Assembly: GCF_031846165.1 (NCBI RefSeq) | Contig: NZ_JAVRIE010000005.1 | Location: 272,298-336,297 of the forward strand | Origin: Glaciecola blandensis | GTDB taxonomy: Bacteria; Pseudomonadota; Gammaproteobacteria; Enterobacterales; Alteromonadaceae | Reading direction: 5' to 3' | Length of the DNA: 64,000 nucleotides | Shown here: positions 33,701 to 42,964 of the stretch, piece by piece | Layout: the number at the start of each line of letters is the position of its first letter | Position numbering within the stretch: position 1 is the stretch's first letter | Notes under the pieces: generated by a model | Told to the model about the DNA's origin: nothing | What the model saw: only the letters and a program-made list of their open reading frames with translations | Databases searched by the model: none | Position numbers and translations under genes: made by a program

Positions 33701-35770
33701 TTACCAAATTTTCACACGCTCTTCAGGTGGAAGGTAAAGTGCATCACTTTCCTTAACATCGAAGGCAGTATAAAACTCAGGTACGTTACGTACAGAGCCA
33801 TTGGCTCTGTATTGTCCTGGTGAGTGCGGGTCGGTATTGATTTGGCTTTTCAGTGCTTCATCTCGATACTTTCCAGCCCAAACTTGACCGAAACCTAAGA
33901 ACACACGTTGTTCACCGGTAAAGCCATCTAGTACAGGTGACTCTTCACCCTGTAGCGACATTTCGTATGCTTTCAATGCAATACTAATTCCGCCTAAGTC
34001 ACCGATGTTTTCACCCAGTGTAAATTCGCCATTAACGAAGACGCCTTCTAAAGGCTCAAACGCGTTATATTGCTCTACTAATTTGCCAGTACGCTGTTTA
34101 AATTCCTCACGGTCTGCATCTGTCCACCAATTACGAAGAACGCCGTCTCCATCGAAAGTGCTGCCTGAGTCATCAAAGCCGTGACCTATTTCATGGCCAA
34201 TTACTGCACCAATGCCACCATAATTGACAGCATCTTCAGCATTTAAGTCGAAGAATGGCGGCTGCAATATTGCAGCTGGGAAGACAATCTCATTAGCCGT
34301 TGGATTGTAGTAAGCGTTTACTGTTTGGGGTGTCATTCCCCATTCAGTTTTATCAACTGGCTTACCTTGTTTTGCCAATTCTTCCGCATAAGTGACTTCA
34401 GATGCCTTCCGTAAGTTACCAAATAAGTCTTTATCTGAAACCTGTAGGGCAGAATAGTCTTTCCATTCATCTGGATAGCCAATCTTCACGGTGAACTTAG
34501 ACAGCTTATCTAGTGCTTGTTTACGCGTTTCATCAGTCATCCAATCTAATTCATTGATACTAACTTCATATGCTTTAATTAGGTTGTCGACCATCACTTG
34601 CATGCGTTGTTTTGCTTCAGGTGGGAAGTGCTTTTTCACATACACCTTACCAATCACTTCACCTAAGGTGCTATTCAGTAGACCTGTCGCTCGACGCCAC
34701 ATAGGTCGCTGTTCTTCTACGCCGTACAATATGGTGCTGTAAAACTCAAAATTTGCCTTGTCCAAGTCCATGCTTAATGAACCAGCTGAAGCGTTGATTA
34801 AGCCCCACTGAAGAAAGGTCTTCCAGTCTTCTATAGAAGTTTCAGTAATAATCGTATCAATGCCAGCTAAAAAATCGTTTTGCATAATGATCATGCTGTC
34901 TGGCATATCAAAACCACTCGCTGCAACGAAAGCGTCCCAATTAAAATTAGGCATTAGTGCTTTTAACTCGTCCATACTCAATTTGCTGTAGTTCTCTGCC
35001 CAGTTTCTCGACTGTTCTTTTTTCATGTGCTGGCCAGCAATTTGCGTTTCTAAAGCAAGCAACATTTCCGCATTTTCGGCACCGTTTTCAATACCAGCCA
35101 AGCCAAACATTTTTTCGATATGCGCTTTGTAGGCGGCTAATATCTTCTTCCCATCTTCATCTTCTTTGAAGTAGTACTCTCGATCCGGAAGGCCAATGCC
35201 AGCTTGCCACGCATAAAGTGCATATTCGTTTGGTGACTTGAAGTCAGCATATTGGAAGAAGCTGACGGGTGTGCCATAGCCATATTTAATGGCATAGGCA
35301 AAATATTCCACTAAATCGTTATAGTTTGAAATTGCCGCAATTTTGGCAAGCTCTGGGCTAAGTGGAGACACTCCCATTGCGTTTCGGTTATCAATATCCA
35401 TGTAAGAGCTATACATATCACCGACTTTCTGCTCGTCTGAACCTACCGCGAAGTCGCCTTGTGAAGCTGTATCGATAATTGCCTTTACATCTTCTTGTGC
35501 TTCGTCTGCCAAGATAGCAAAACTGCCGTAAGATGCTTTATCAGCAGGAATTTCTATCGTTTTTAACCATGAACCGTTCACGTAACGATAGAAGTCATCA
35601 CCTGGTTTTACGCTCAAGTCCATATTTTCAGTGATAATGCCTGATTTTAAGGCCACAGCTTGCTCGGCTGCTGGCACTGCACTTTCACTACTTGCTTGTT
35701 GAGCCGGCGTACAAGCACCCAGTGCGACTGCAACACTCATTGCTAAGAGTGCTTTGCTTAAATGTTTCAT
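33701..35770 (-). CDS. M13-family zinc metallopeptidase (PepO/neprilysin-like), lipoprotein
   Basis: A 689-residue exported endopeptidase. ATG 35770 is chosen since AGGA lies 9 bases upstream; the open frame extends 25 codons further. The signal peptide ends in VALGAC, giving a lipidated Cys. The zinc site GHEIGHGFDDSG (HExxH near residue 524) and the third ligand in LGENIGDLGG (ENxxD) are intact. VNAYYNPTANEIVFPAAILQ is the substrate-binding NAYY region. The protein ends in ERVKIW as in most bacterial M13 peptidases. It should degrade short peptides in the periplasm or at the surface. Confidence 0.94.
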   Translation of the reverse strand: MKHLSKALLAMSVAVALGACTPAQQASSESAVPAAEQAVALKSGIITENMDLSVKPGDDFYRYVNGSWLKTIEIPADKASYGSFAILADEAQEDVKAIIDTASQGDFAVGSDEQKVGDMYSSYMDIDNRNAMGVSPLSPELAKIAAISNYNDLVEYFAYAIKYGYGTPVSFFQYADFKSPNEYALYAWQAGIGLPDREYYFKEDEDGKKILAAYKAHIEKMFGLAGIENGAENAEMLLALETQIAGQHMKKEQSRNWAENYSKLSMDELKALMPNFNWDAFVAASGFDMPDSMIIMQNDFLAGIDTIITETSIEDWKTFLQWGLINASAGSLSMDLDKANFEFYSTILYGVEEQRPMWRRATGLLNSTLGEVIGKVYVKKHFPPEAKQRMQVMVDNLIKAYEVSINELDWMTDETRKQALDKLSKFTVKIGYPDEWKDYSALQVSDKDLFGNLRKASEVTYAEELAKQGKPVDKTEWGMTPQTVNAYYNPTANEIVFPAAILQPPFFDLNAEDAVNYGGIGAVIGHEIGHGFDDSGSTFDGDGVLRNWWTDADREEFKQRTGKLVEQYNAFEPLEGVFVNGEFTLGENIGDLGGISIALKAYEMSLQGEESPVLDGFTGEQRVFLGFGQVWAGKYRDEALKSQINTDPHSPGQYRANGSVRNVPEFYTAFDVKESDALYLPPEERVKIW

Positions 35771-35977
35771 GTGTCTTCCTGTGTTGATATTGATAACTCG
35801 AATTTCGGTAATACAACACCTTATCCGCTCTTGAAAAAGAATCAACTACAATGGACAAAATGAAATAACTTGTAACATTAATCTGTCTATCAAACAGAGT
35901 ATGCATTAGCATAGGTGTCAATACGGCGGTTTTTTTACTCAAAAAAGTGACACTAAAAATAATAAAATAGGATATTT

Positions 35978-36391
35978 ATGAACGAAACAATTATTACTCT
36001 TTTAGGGTATATTTCCATCATACTCATACTGCTACTCATGCTGGCAGGGTATCGTAGTGCTATTACTTTCAGCGGTAAAAAGAAAGGTTTAAAATTTCAA
36101 GCGGATGGTAGTGATGTACCAGAGCTCGGACAACGCTTAACTCGGGTTCATGCTAATGCAGTAGAGTGTTTTAGTTTTATTGGTGGCACACTGATTCTCG
36201 CGATTGCGACCGACTCAACGGCCATTACCAATGGTTTGGCCTATGTCCTGTTACTTGCTCGTGTATTGCAAGCTTTAGTGCACTTAGTGTCGACGTCAAA
36301 TGTGGCCATTCAAGTTCGCTTTGTCTTTTTCTTAGTGCAATTTGGTATTGTCATATACTGGGTCTTTAAATTACTTCAAAAATTCCTCTAG
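35978..36391 (+). CDS. MAPEG-family membrane protein
   Basis: A 137-residue protein with four predicted membrane helices (about 8-26, 62-80, 84-100 and 111-130). The RLTRVHANAVECFSFIG segment matches the (R)xxxHxNxxE signature of MAPEG proteins (glutathione-dependent membrane enzymes). In bacteria most members have no known substrate. It is a single gene with its own downstream hairpin. Confidence 0.85.
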   Translation: MNETIITLLGYISIILILLLMLAGYRSAITFSGKKKGLKFQADGSDVPELGQRLTRVHANAVECFSFIGGTLILAIATDSTAITNGLAYVLLLARVLQALVHLVSTSNVAIQVRFVFFLVQFGIVIYWVFKLLQKFL

Positions 36392-36402
36392 CAAAAACAA
36401 AG

Positions 36403-36430
36403 AATGTGGTGTCATTTGATGCCACATTTT
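36403..36430 (+). terminator. Terminator of the MAPEG gene
   Basis: AATGTGGTGTCA, TT, TGATGCCACATT: a near-perfect stem followed by TTTTC, 12 bp after the stop. Confidence 0.75.
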
Positions 36431-36512
36431 CAAGATCACGTCACAATTGCCTGTTATCATTGTTCACTCAATGCAAGTACCTAAAATTACCAAGCTAATA
36501 AAAAGAGATTGA

Positions 36513-38354
36513 ATGTTTTCATTTTTCGAGAGTTTAACTAAACCTTTCCCAGACACTAAGCCAGGCAAGCCGCCTACCGATTTTGTTGCATTTTGCCGTC
36601 ATTACTCTACGGGAATGTGGCCAGTCCTATTTGCCGTTTCAACCATCAGTGCACTCGTGGCGATGCTCGAAGTATCATTGTTTGGGTACATGGGACAATT
36701 AGTGGATTGGTTTTCTACGCGCGACAAAAGCACTTTTATTGATGAAGAAATGACAAGCCTGATTTGGATGGCGGTTGTGGTCTTGGTCGTATTGCCTTTC
36801 CTTGTCATATTAGAATCTGCGTTAACTCATCAGTCTTTATTGGGCAACTTCCCGATGCGTATTCGCTGGCAAGCTCATCGCTATCTATTAGGGCAAAGCT
36901 TGTCATTTTATCAGGATGAGTTCGCTGGTCGAGTTGCAACCAAAGTGATGCAAACCGCCTTGTCTGTGCGCGAAACTGTGATGAAAATCATGAATTTGGC
37001 GGTGTATATTTGTGTCTATTTCATCAGTATTATCGTGCTAGTTTTTTCGACCGACTGGCGTTTAGCGATGCCGCTCATCATTTGGTTAGTGGCCTATGTG
37101 ACGATATTGCGAATACTATTGCCGCGTCTAAAAAGAGTCTCTCAAAAACAAGCTGATGCGCGTTCAATCATGACCGGACGGATAGTTGATAGTTACACCA
37201 ACATCATGACGGTGAAACTGTTTTCACATCATAAGCGAGAAGAAAACTACGCGCGTGAAAGTATGGATGGTTTCCTGCAAACCGTGTATCCGCAAATGCG
37301 ACTAGTGACAGTCTTGCAGGCCTGCGTTTGGACCAGTAATTCCTTATTAGTATTCTCAATGGCTGCTTTGGCTATTTATTTGTGGGTCAACGGCGTTGTA
37401 TCTCCTGGTGATCTCGCCATCGCAGTGAGTTTAAGTCTGCGCTTAAATGGTATGTCACAATGGATAATGTGGGAGGTTTCCTCCTTGTTTGAAAATATCG
37501 GTACCGTGCAAGATGGGATCAATACGCTTGCCGTGCCTGCTGCAATTACGGATAAAAAAGATGCACCAAAACTGCAAATGCAGGGCGGAAAGATAGACTT
37601 TGAAAAAGTTAACTTTGCTTATGAAGCAAAAAATAACACTGAAATAAGCGTATTTGAACAACTCGATATCAATATTAAAGCAGGTGAAAAAGTCGGCTTA
37701 GTTGGCCGCTCTGGTGCTGGTAAGTCTACCTTGGTTAATCTTCTCTTGCGATTCTATGACATTAAGTCAGGTCGGATACTTATTGATGGACAGAATATTA
37801 CTGATATCACGCAAGAAAGCCTGCGTGGACACATTAGCATGGTCACTCAAGATACATCTCTTATGCATAGAAGTGTGCGGGACAATATAATTTATGGTCG
37901 CACTGATGCCACCGAAGAAGATATGATCACAGCCGCCAAACAAGCAGAGGCACATGAGTTTATTTTGAGTCTGAGTGATGCAAAAGGGCGCACAGGCTAT
38001 GATGCTCATGTGGGTGAACGAGGTGTAAAACTTTCAGGTGGGCAAAGGCAGCGTATTGCGATCGCTCGGGTGATGCTAAAAGATGCCCCCATTTTGATTT
38101 TAGACGAGGCAACATCCGCGCTTGACTCAGAAGTAGAGGCGGCCATTCAGCAATGTTTAGATAAAATCATGGAAGATAAGACAGTCTTGGCCATTGCACA
38201 CCGCTTATCTACCATTGCGCAAATGGATCGATTATTAGTACTTGATCAGGGCAAGGTTGTTGAAGCTGGCAGTCACCAAGAGCTAATCGCCTTAAATGGC
38301 ATTTATGCAAAACTTTGGGCGCATCAAACTGGCGGGTTTATCGGTATAGACTAA
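36513..38354 (+). CDS. ABC exporter, fused membrane and ATPase domains
   Basis: A 613-residue half-transporter, expected to act as a homodimer. Six membrane helices occupy about residues 30-330. The ATPase domain has the Walker A GRSGAGKST (about 397), the Q loop in VTQDTSLMHRSVR, the signature LSGGQRQRIAIARV (about 506), Walker B ILILDEATSALDSE and the H loop AIAHRLST. It resembles MsbA/multidrug exporters, and the cargo is unknown. The stop lies 24 bp before a JmjC-domain gene with a strong ribosome binding site, so the two probably share an mRNA. Confidence 0.92.
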   Translation: MFSFFESLTKPFPDTKPGKPPTDFVAFCRHYSTGMWPVLFAVSTISALVAMLEVSLFGYMGQLVDWFSTRDKSTFIDEEMTSLIWMAVVVLVVLPFLVILESALTHQSLLGNFPMRIRWQAHRYLLGQSLSFYQDEFAGRVATKVMQTALSVRETVMKIMNLAVYICVYFISIIVLVFSTDWRLAMPLIIWLVAYVTILRILLPRLKRVSQKQADARSIMTGRIVDSYTNIMTVKLFSHHKREENYARESMDGFLQTVYPQMRLVTVLQACVWTSNSLLVFSMAALAIYLWVNGVVSPGDLAIAVSLSLRLNGMSQWIMWEVSSLFENIGTVQDGINTLAVPAAITDKKDAPKLQMQGGKIDFEKVNFAYEAKNNTEISVFEQLDINIKAGEKVGLVGRSGAGKSTLVNLLLRFYDIKSGRILIDGQNITDITQESLRGHISMVTQDTSLMHRSVRDNIIYGRTDATEEDMITAAKQAEAHEFILSLSDAKGRTGYDAHVGERGVKLSGGQRQRIAIARVMLKDAPILILDEATSALDSEVEAAIQQCLDKIMEDKTVLAIAHRLSTIAQMDRLLVLDQGKVVEAGSHQELIALNGIYAKLWAHQTGGFIGID

Positions 38355-38378
38355 GTGACAAACTGAGGAGCAAGAAAA

Positions 38379-39404
38379 GTGAGTGAAAGCTTTGTACCTA
38401 GCAATATGCCAAGCCCCTTGGTATTTGAGCGTGTATCTCGCGAGCAGTTTGAGCAAGAGTTACAACCAATGGGCCAGCCATTCGTTATGAAAGGCTTTGC
38501 CAAACATTGGCATATTGTTAAATCGGGTTTGAATTCACCCAATGACTTGCGCAGAAAGGCACCACAGCTGAACGAGGCTATTTCGGTCACTCGTATTTTG
38601 GCCGAAGAAAAAAGCCGGATGTTTTATAACCCAGATATGACAGGGATGAATTTTGGTGTCGCAAGCTTGTCTTTAGATGACTGCTTGCGACGCATGCAAG
38701 AGACAGCTGATAATGGTAAAGATGACAGTCCTGATTATGCCGCTCAATGTGTGCCCGTCGCAAAATATTTCCCTCAGATCCTGAATAACATTGATAACCC
38801 GCTGGTTGAAAAAGGCTTGGAGCCCTTTATTTGGTTTGGAAACCGAGTGATTGTCGCTCCGCATTTTGATGAAACAGATAATATCGCCGTCGTCGCAGCA
38901 GGGAGAAGACGCTTTACACTCTTTCCACCTCAACAAACAAAAAACCTATACATTGGCCCGCTCGACTTCAACCCAGCCGGACAAGCCATTAGTTTGGTGA
39001 ATATCCTAAAACCTGACCTTGATGCGCACCCAAAATATGCAGAAGCTTACAAACATGGCTTGTCTGTAGAGTTAGCACCTGGAGATGCTATCTACATTCC
39101 AACTCCTTGGTGGCATCACGTTCAGTCATTGTCTCCTTTTAATGTCTTAATCAACTATTGGTGGAGTCAAAATGACTTTGGCACTGCAAAGCCCCTCGGT
39201 GCGCTATTGCACGCAATCCAAGCATTCCGGACGTTACCAAAGCCTCAGCAAGACGCTTTTAGGGCGCTTTTAGATTATTACGTATTTGACGAAGCTAATG
39301 CTTCACGTGAACACATACCTGAACATGCTCATGGTTGGTTAGGGGAGTTGGATGACGAGAAGCGTCGTGTATTAGAGCATTGGATTAAGAATTTTTCGCA
39401 GTAG
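38379..39404 (+). CDS. JmjC/cupin-8 Fe(II)/2-oxoglutarate oxygenase-like protein
   Basis: A 341-residue soluble protein. It starts with GTG 38379, supported by GAGGAG 8 bases upstream. The cupin core has the iron-binding HxD in VIVAPHFDETDNIAV (His162, Asp164) and the distal His in IYIPTPWWHHVQSL. GRRRFTLFPPQQ between them is typical of FIH-like hydroxylases. Family members hydroxylate protein side chains or act on small molecules. With an ABC exporter just upstream the substrate could be an exported peptide, but no precursor peptide gene is seen. Confidence 0.87.
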   Translation: MSESFVPSNMPSPLVFERVSREQFEQELQPMGQPFVMKGFAKHWHIVKSGLNSPNDLRRKAPQLNEAISVTRILAEEKSRMFYNPDMTGMNFGVASLSLDDCLRRMQETADNGKDDSPDYAAQCVPVAKYFPQILNNIDNPLVEKGLEPFIWFGNRVIVAPHFDETDNIAVVAAGRRRFTLFPPQQTKNLYIGPLDFNPAGQAISLVNILKPDLDAHPKYAEAYKHGLSVELAPGDAIYIPTPWWHHVQSLSPFNVLINYWWSQNDFGTAKPLGALLHAIQAFRTLPKPQQDAFRALLDYYVFDEANASREHIPEHAHGWLGELDDEKRRVLEHWIKNFSQ

Positions 39405-39434
39405 AATGAATATCAATCACACACGTTGATGAGG

Positions 39435-40073
39435 ATGAATGTGAACAATAAGCACGAAACACTACTGCAACTATTAACAGAGATTCTTCATTCCTTTCAG
39501 CCAGCTTTTCGTGATGGTATCAGTGAGTTTGAACTCATTTCAAAATTAAAAGCGAAACCATTTTGTCTATTTGATGAAGATGCTTTGCGCGAGCCCTTAG
39601 TACTCTTCCAGACACATTTTGTATTGTTTCATGCGCTTTATATTTTGCGTGAAGAATGGCGCCAGCAAAAAGTGGGTGAGCTAACTATCAGTGCACTGAA
39701 AATCAAATTAGAGACATTTATTGATCAAGATGCTGCCCTAGTTCAAGCCGATCCACTAGCAGATTACTACCTCGATTGGCAGAATCTATCAAAGACAGAT
39801 GAAGCTGGTGTTGAAGATTTACTTAATCAATTTTGGCAAAAAATGGGAGGAATGAAAGCCAACAAAGAACCCACGCTAGAAGAGATTAATGTAGCGTTGG
39901 AGCATATGCAATTAGAGGCTATTGAAGGCCTACAACTGGATGAACTTAAGCGCCAGTATCGGAAATTACAACACATGTACCACCCTGATAAAGGCGGAAC
40001 AGCAGAACAGGCGCAAATTATTTTAGCCGCTTATACTACTCTTCATTCTGTGATTTATAATTCAACCAAGTAA
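39435..40073 (+). CDS. DnaJ-related protein with C-terminal J domain
   Basis: A protein of about 212 residues. The N-terminal 130 residues match the DnaJ-related domain of gammaproteobacteria (LLQLLTEILHSFQPAFRDG). A short C-terminal J domain has LKRQYRKLQHMYHPDKGG with the HPD triad near residue 183 and ends ILAAYTTL. It should stimulate a DnaK-type chaperone on unknown clients. The start is ambiguous: TTG 39426, ATG 39429, ATG 39435 and GTG 39441 are in frame. Its 3' end overlaps the convergent gene at 40055 by 19 bp. Confidence 0.82.
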   Translation: MNVNNKHETLLQLLTEILHSFQPAFRDGISEFELISKLKAKPFCLFDEDALREPLVLFQTHFVLFHALYILREEWRQQKVGELTISALKIKLETFIDQDAALVQADPLADYYLDWQNLSKTDEAGVEDLLNQFWQKMGGMKANKEPTLEEINVALEHMQLEAIEGLQLDELKRQYRKLQHMYHPDKGGTAEQAQIILAAYTTLHSVIYNSTK

Positions 40074-40903
40074 ACGTCATCAAACAAAGGATTTCGTTCA
40101 GGCTCCCAAACGCCATCTTTCAATTCAATACCACTTACATTCAGTTTTTCAAGTGTATCTATTCCGTAGTAAAAACCGAAATATCTATAAGACTGGTAGG
40201 TGCTTTCATAATCGTGGAGCTGGCCATAGTAAGGAATGTTTTTATCCATAAAGGGATCGACACTGTCATATAGCATCTCTTCCATTTTGATAAGAAAATT
40301 TAAACGTTGTTGGGCGCTGTATGGAACGCAGCGGCCATCAAAATTCCGTATTTGGTCTTCAGGACATTCGTTTCGCTGGTTTGCGCTTCGCAAAGCATAA
40401 CGGGCTTGTCTATAATCTTCTGAAATTGTCACTACGGCTTCGTAGTTTTCGACACCATAACTTGTCCCAACCGGAGCATCCTCGGCGTACGCGCGCTCCA
40501 TTTGGTCAAGAAAGTTCTTTTGCTTGGGACCACCGTGAAACACGACCAAGGCATGGCGACTAAGTGTTTTTACCGGTGCAGATAAAAATACATAATTCGC
40601 ACAAGAAGAGATACAAAAGTCGACAACCTCTAATGGAATCCTGTTCTCATGAATGAATCGCCCAAAAGCCATCCCTACATTTAGATCACCGCCTGTACTT
40701 CTGATTAACAATCGGTCACCGCGTTGATACAGTCGTTTGAACTCTTCGAAACGTCCATTATCAATAGGGCCGTAGTACTTGATTTCTCCGTTTTCATTGC
40801 GCGAAACACCGGTAGTATCGGCTTCAAATAGAAAAGAGAAAGCCCATGTTAGTCCTACTAATAAGGCAATGAAAAATAACGATGTTTTTACTGCTGGGCT
40901 CAC
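40055..40903 (-). CDS. Exported ClpP/crotonase-fold protein (COG3904-like)
   Basis: A 282-residue protein with an N-terminal membrane anchor or signal (about 8-27). The central part LLIRSTGGDLNVGMAFGRFI, then VVDFCISSCANYVFLSA and HALVVFHGG, has the order of ClpP/SppA-like periplasmic hydrolases: oxyanion glycines, a Ser before Cys-Ala (SSCAN) and a following His (FHGG). A Ser-His catalytic pair is therefore plausible. The C-terminal 130 residues are family-specific. No function is known. It overlaps the DnaJ-related gene tail to tail by 19 bp. Confidence 0.7.
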   Translation of the reverse strand: MSPAVKTSLFFIALLVGLTWAFSFLFEADTTGVSRNENGEIKYYGPIDNGRFEEFKRLYQRGDRLLIRSTGGDLNVGMAFGRFIHENRIPLEVVDFCISSCANYVFLSAPVKTLSRHALVVFHGGPKQKNFLDQMERAYAEDAPVGTSYGVENYEAVVTISEDYRQARYALRSANQRNECPEDQIRNFDGRCVPYSAQQRLNFLIKMEEMLYDSVDPFMDKNIPYYGQLHDYESTYQSYRYFGFYYGIDTLEKLNVSGIELKDGVWEPERNPLFDDVYLVEL

Positions 40904-41090
40904 ATTATGTCCTTATATCCTAGCGTGATTGATTTCTTACAAAGCGATTGTTTTGAGGATTTGCATCATTAGCGCTTTTAAAAACCAATACTTAATTAAA
41001 CTGATTTGTCATTGCAAAGGTTCAAGATATCATGTTTAGTGGATGACAAATAACAGTTAAGTAACGTGAATGTGTTGTAGGAGTAGGGAT

Positions 41091-42275
41091 ATGCAACTTC
41101 AAGGATGGTGGAAAGGCGTTTGTTTAGTCATCTGTTTGCTTTGGGTAAATGCTTGTGCGGCTTTTGAAAACCAACTTGGTAATCGTATAGGAACGGATCC
41201 GCAAGATGACCCTATTAACCTAGAGGAGTCTAATATTGCTCCAGACGAAGTGCTTCAGTTCTTCACAACAGATGCTTTTCAAAGTGACATTGATGGTGAT
41301 GGAAACTATATATGGCAAATACCTGTGCACGCTTGGGTGTATGAACCCGTTAACAGCCAATTGCGCATGAAAATGGTAAAAGAAAGTATGGCATTCGTTT
41401 ACGATCTTCAAGTTTCATCAGAAAATGTCGCTACTTTTGAACAAAGAGTGAATCATTTTTTGGTCGATAATGAGCGTGGGAAGTGGTTTACGGTACAACT
41501 ACAACAAGCGGGAAATACCGACTCAAGGTCGTTAGTTAGAGTGGGTAATACTGAAGCGAATGGGCACGTGACTGCCAATCTATTAGCTGAACAGTTTGTT
41601 CAAGGATTGGCACTAAAGCCTGCCACTGCATCTTTATATTACTGCGCTAAGGTCAATGCTAGGAAAGTATGCGGTCGTGCACGTTTGATATCTCAACAAG
41701 GCCTTTCGGTCATCAGCGATATTGACGATACAGTCAAAATTAGCGATGTAAGATCTAAGCAAGCGTTGATTGAAAATACCTTTTTTAATCCATTCGTCGC
41801 GGTCCCTGATATTGCTGAAGTCTACTCCGCCTGGTCTAAACAAGGAGTGAACTTTCACTATGTTTCTTCTAGTCCATGGTATTTATATACTGAACTTACT
41901 TCATTTCTGGAGCGGGCAGGGTTCCCGGACTTTTCCCTTTCGCTGAAGTCATTTCGTTTTCGAGATGAGAGTTTGCTAGAACTGTTTAAGGATGGCGAAG
42001 CAACAAAGCCAGGTCAAATTCGCCAAATTTTAGAAAAGTTTCCGCAACGTCAGTTCGTGTTGATCGGCGATAGTGGTGAACAAGACCCCGAAGTATACAG
42101 CGCCATAAAACTGCAATTTCCTGAGCAGATAAAGGGTATCTACATCCGAGATTTGGGGCCTGAAGATACCAACCAACTACGAGTGAAAGGCTTGATGGAT
42201 AATATGGATGGCTTTCCTATCATTCTGTTTAAAGACGCATCTGAGTTACCAGTGTCTCTAAAGCCAACACGCTAA
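41091..42275 (+). CDS. App1-type phosphatase domain protein, likely lipoprotein
   Basis: A 394-residue exported protein. ATG 41091 is chosen since GGAG and AGGG precede it; an upstream in-frame ATG at 41070 would place the ribosome binding site inside the gene. A signal peptide ends near LLWVNAC, a possible but imperfect lipobox. The second half has the HAD-like motif VISDIDDTVKIS (Asp210, Asp212), YVSSSPWYLY, TKPGQIRQIL and VLIGDSGEQDPEVY, the App1 (DUF2183) catalytic domain of phosphatidate phosphatases. It may act on lipids in the periplasm; the substrate is inferred from the family only. Confidence 0.87.
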   Translation: MQLQGWWKGVCLVICLLWVNACAAFENQLGNRIGTDPQDDPINLEESNIAPDEVLQFFTTDAFQSDIDGDGNYIWQIPVHAWVYEPVNSQLRMKMVKESMAFVYDLQVSSENVATFEQRVNHFLVDNERGKWFTVQLQQAGNTDSRSLVRVGNTEANGHVTANLLAEQFVQGLALKPATASLYYCAKVNARKVCGRARLISQQGLSVISDIDDTVKISDVRSKQALIENTFFNPFVAVPDIAEVYSAWSKQGVNFHYVSSSPWYLYTELTSFLERAGFPDFSLSLKSFRFRDESLLELFKDGEATKPGQIRQILEKFPQRQFVLIGDSGEQDPEVYSAIKLQFPEQIKGIYIRDLGPEDTNQLRVKGLMDNMDGFPIILFKDASELPVSLKPTR

Positions 42276-42402
42276 GTTCAGCTTTTTATTTGAATCAGTG
42301 ACAAATGTCATGTGGTATTGATGACTTTTGTGTCTACCTGAATATATCCCAATGTAAGACACTGTTTACCTCGAAAACTTATTGATAAACAGGTGCAACA
42401 TT

Positions 42403-42963
42403 ATGGATACATCATTAGATCATCAACGAGAATTATTCTGCCAACGTCGCTTCTTAGCAATGCCATTAGCAGGGGCGATTGTCTGGGCACTCATCGGTAT
42501 CATTTCTTTATTTGCCAATGAATATGTAAAAACTTACGCAGTGTGGCTTGGTTGTGGCAGCATTTTCTATCTTGCAATCTTCATAGCCAAGTTCACGGGT
42601 GAAGACTTTTTTGGTAAGCACAGAGAAAAGAATGTATTCGATAACTTGTTTATGGGTGGGGTGATCATGTGCCTCTTAATGTTTTCGGTTGCCTTGCCAT
42701 TTGCTACATATGACCATACCGCTGTGCCCTTAGGTGTCGGCATCCTGGCAGGACTAATGTGGATACCTTTTTCTTGGATCATCCAACATTGGGTCGGTTA
42801 TTTTCATGCCCTAAGCAGAACTGTTGGCATTGTCACTGTTTGGTACTTGTTTCCTGAGCATCGCTTTGAAGCTATCTCATTAGTAATAGTGGTGATTTAT
42901 GTGATTTCCATTTATGCTCAAGAGCGCAGGTTTCAGTTGGTCCATTGTGAAAAGGGAGTTTGA
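42403..42963 (+). CDS. Small integral membrane protein, first gene of a two-component operon
   Basis: A 186-residue protein with about six membrane helices (AGAIVWALIGIISLFA, TYAVWLGCGSIFYLAIFIA, LFMGGVIMCLLMFSVALPFA, LGVGILAGLMWIPFSWII, a shorter fifth and VIVVIYVISIYA). It resembles the DUF7010 group of uncharacterised membrane proteins. ATG 42403 has AGGTG upstream. Its stop is one base before the kinase ATG, so it is cotranscribed and probably coupled, which suggests it is a sensor partner or a target of the system. No catalytic motif is seen. Confidence 0.75.
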   Translation: MDTSLDHQRELFCQRRFLAMPLAGAIVWALIGIISLFANEYVKTYAVWLGCGSIFYLAIFIAKFTGEDFFGKHREKNVFDNLFMGGVIMCLLMFSVALPFATYDHTAVPLGVGILAGLMWIPFSWIIQHWVGYFHALSRTVGIVTVWYLFPEHRFEAISLVIVVIYVISIYAQERRFQLVHCEKGV

Positions 42964-42964
42964 A

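Noticed and set aside
36513..40073. RiPP or bacteriocin cluster around the ABC exporter and JmjC gene
   Set aside because: No precursor peptide, LanM/YcaO-type enzyme or exporter peptidase domain is seen.
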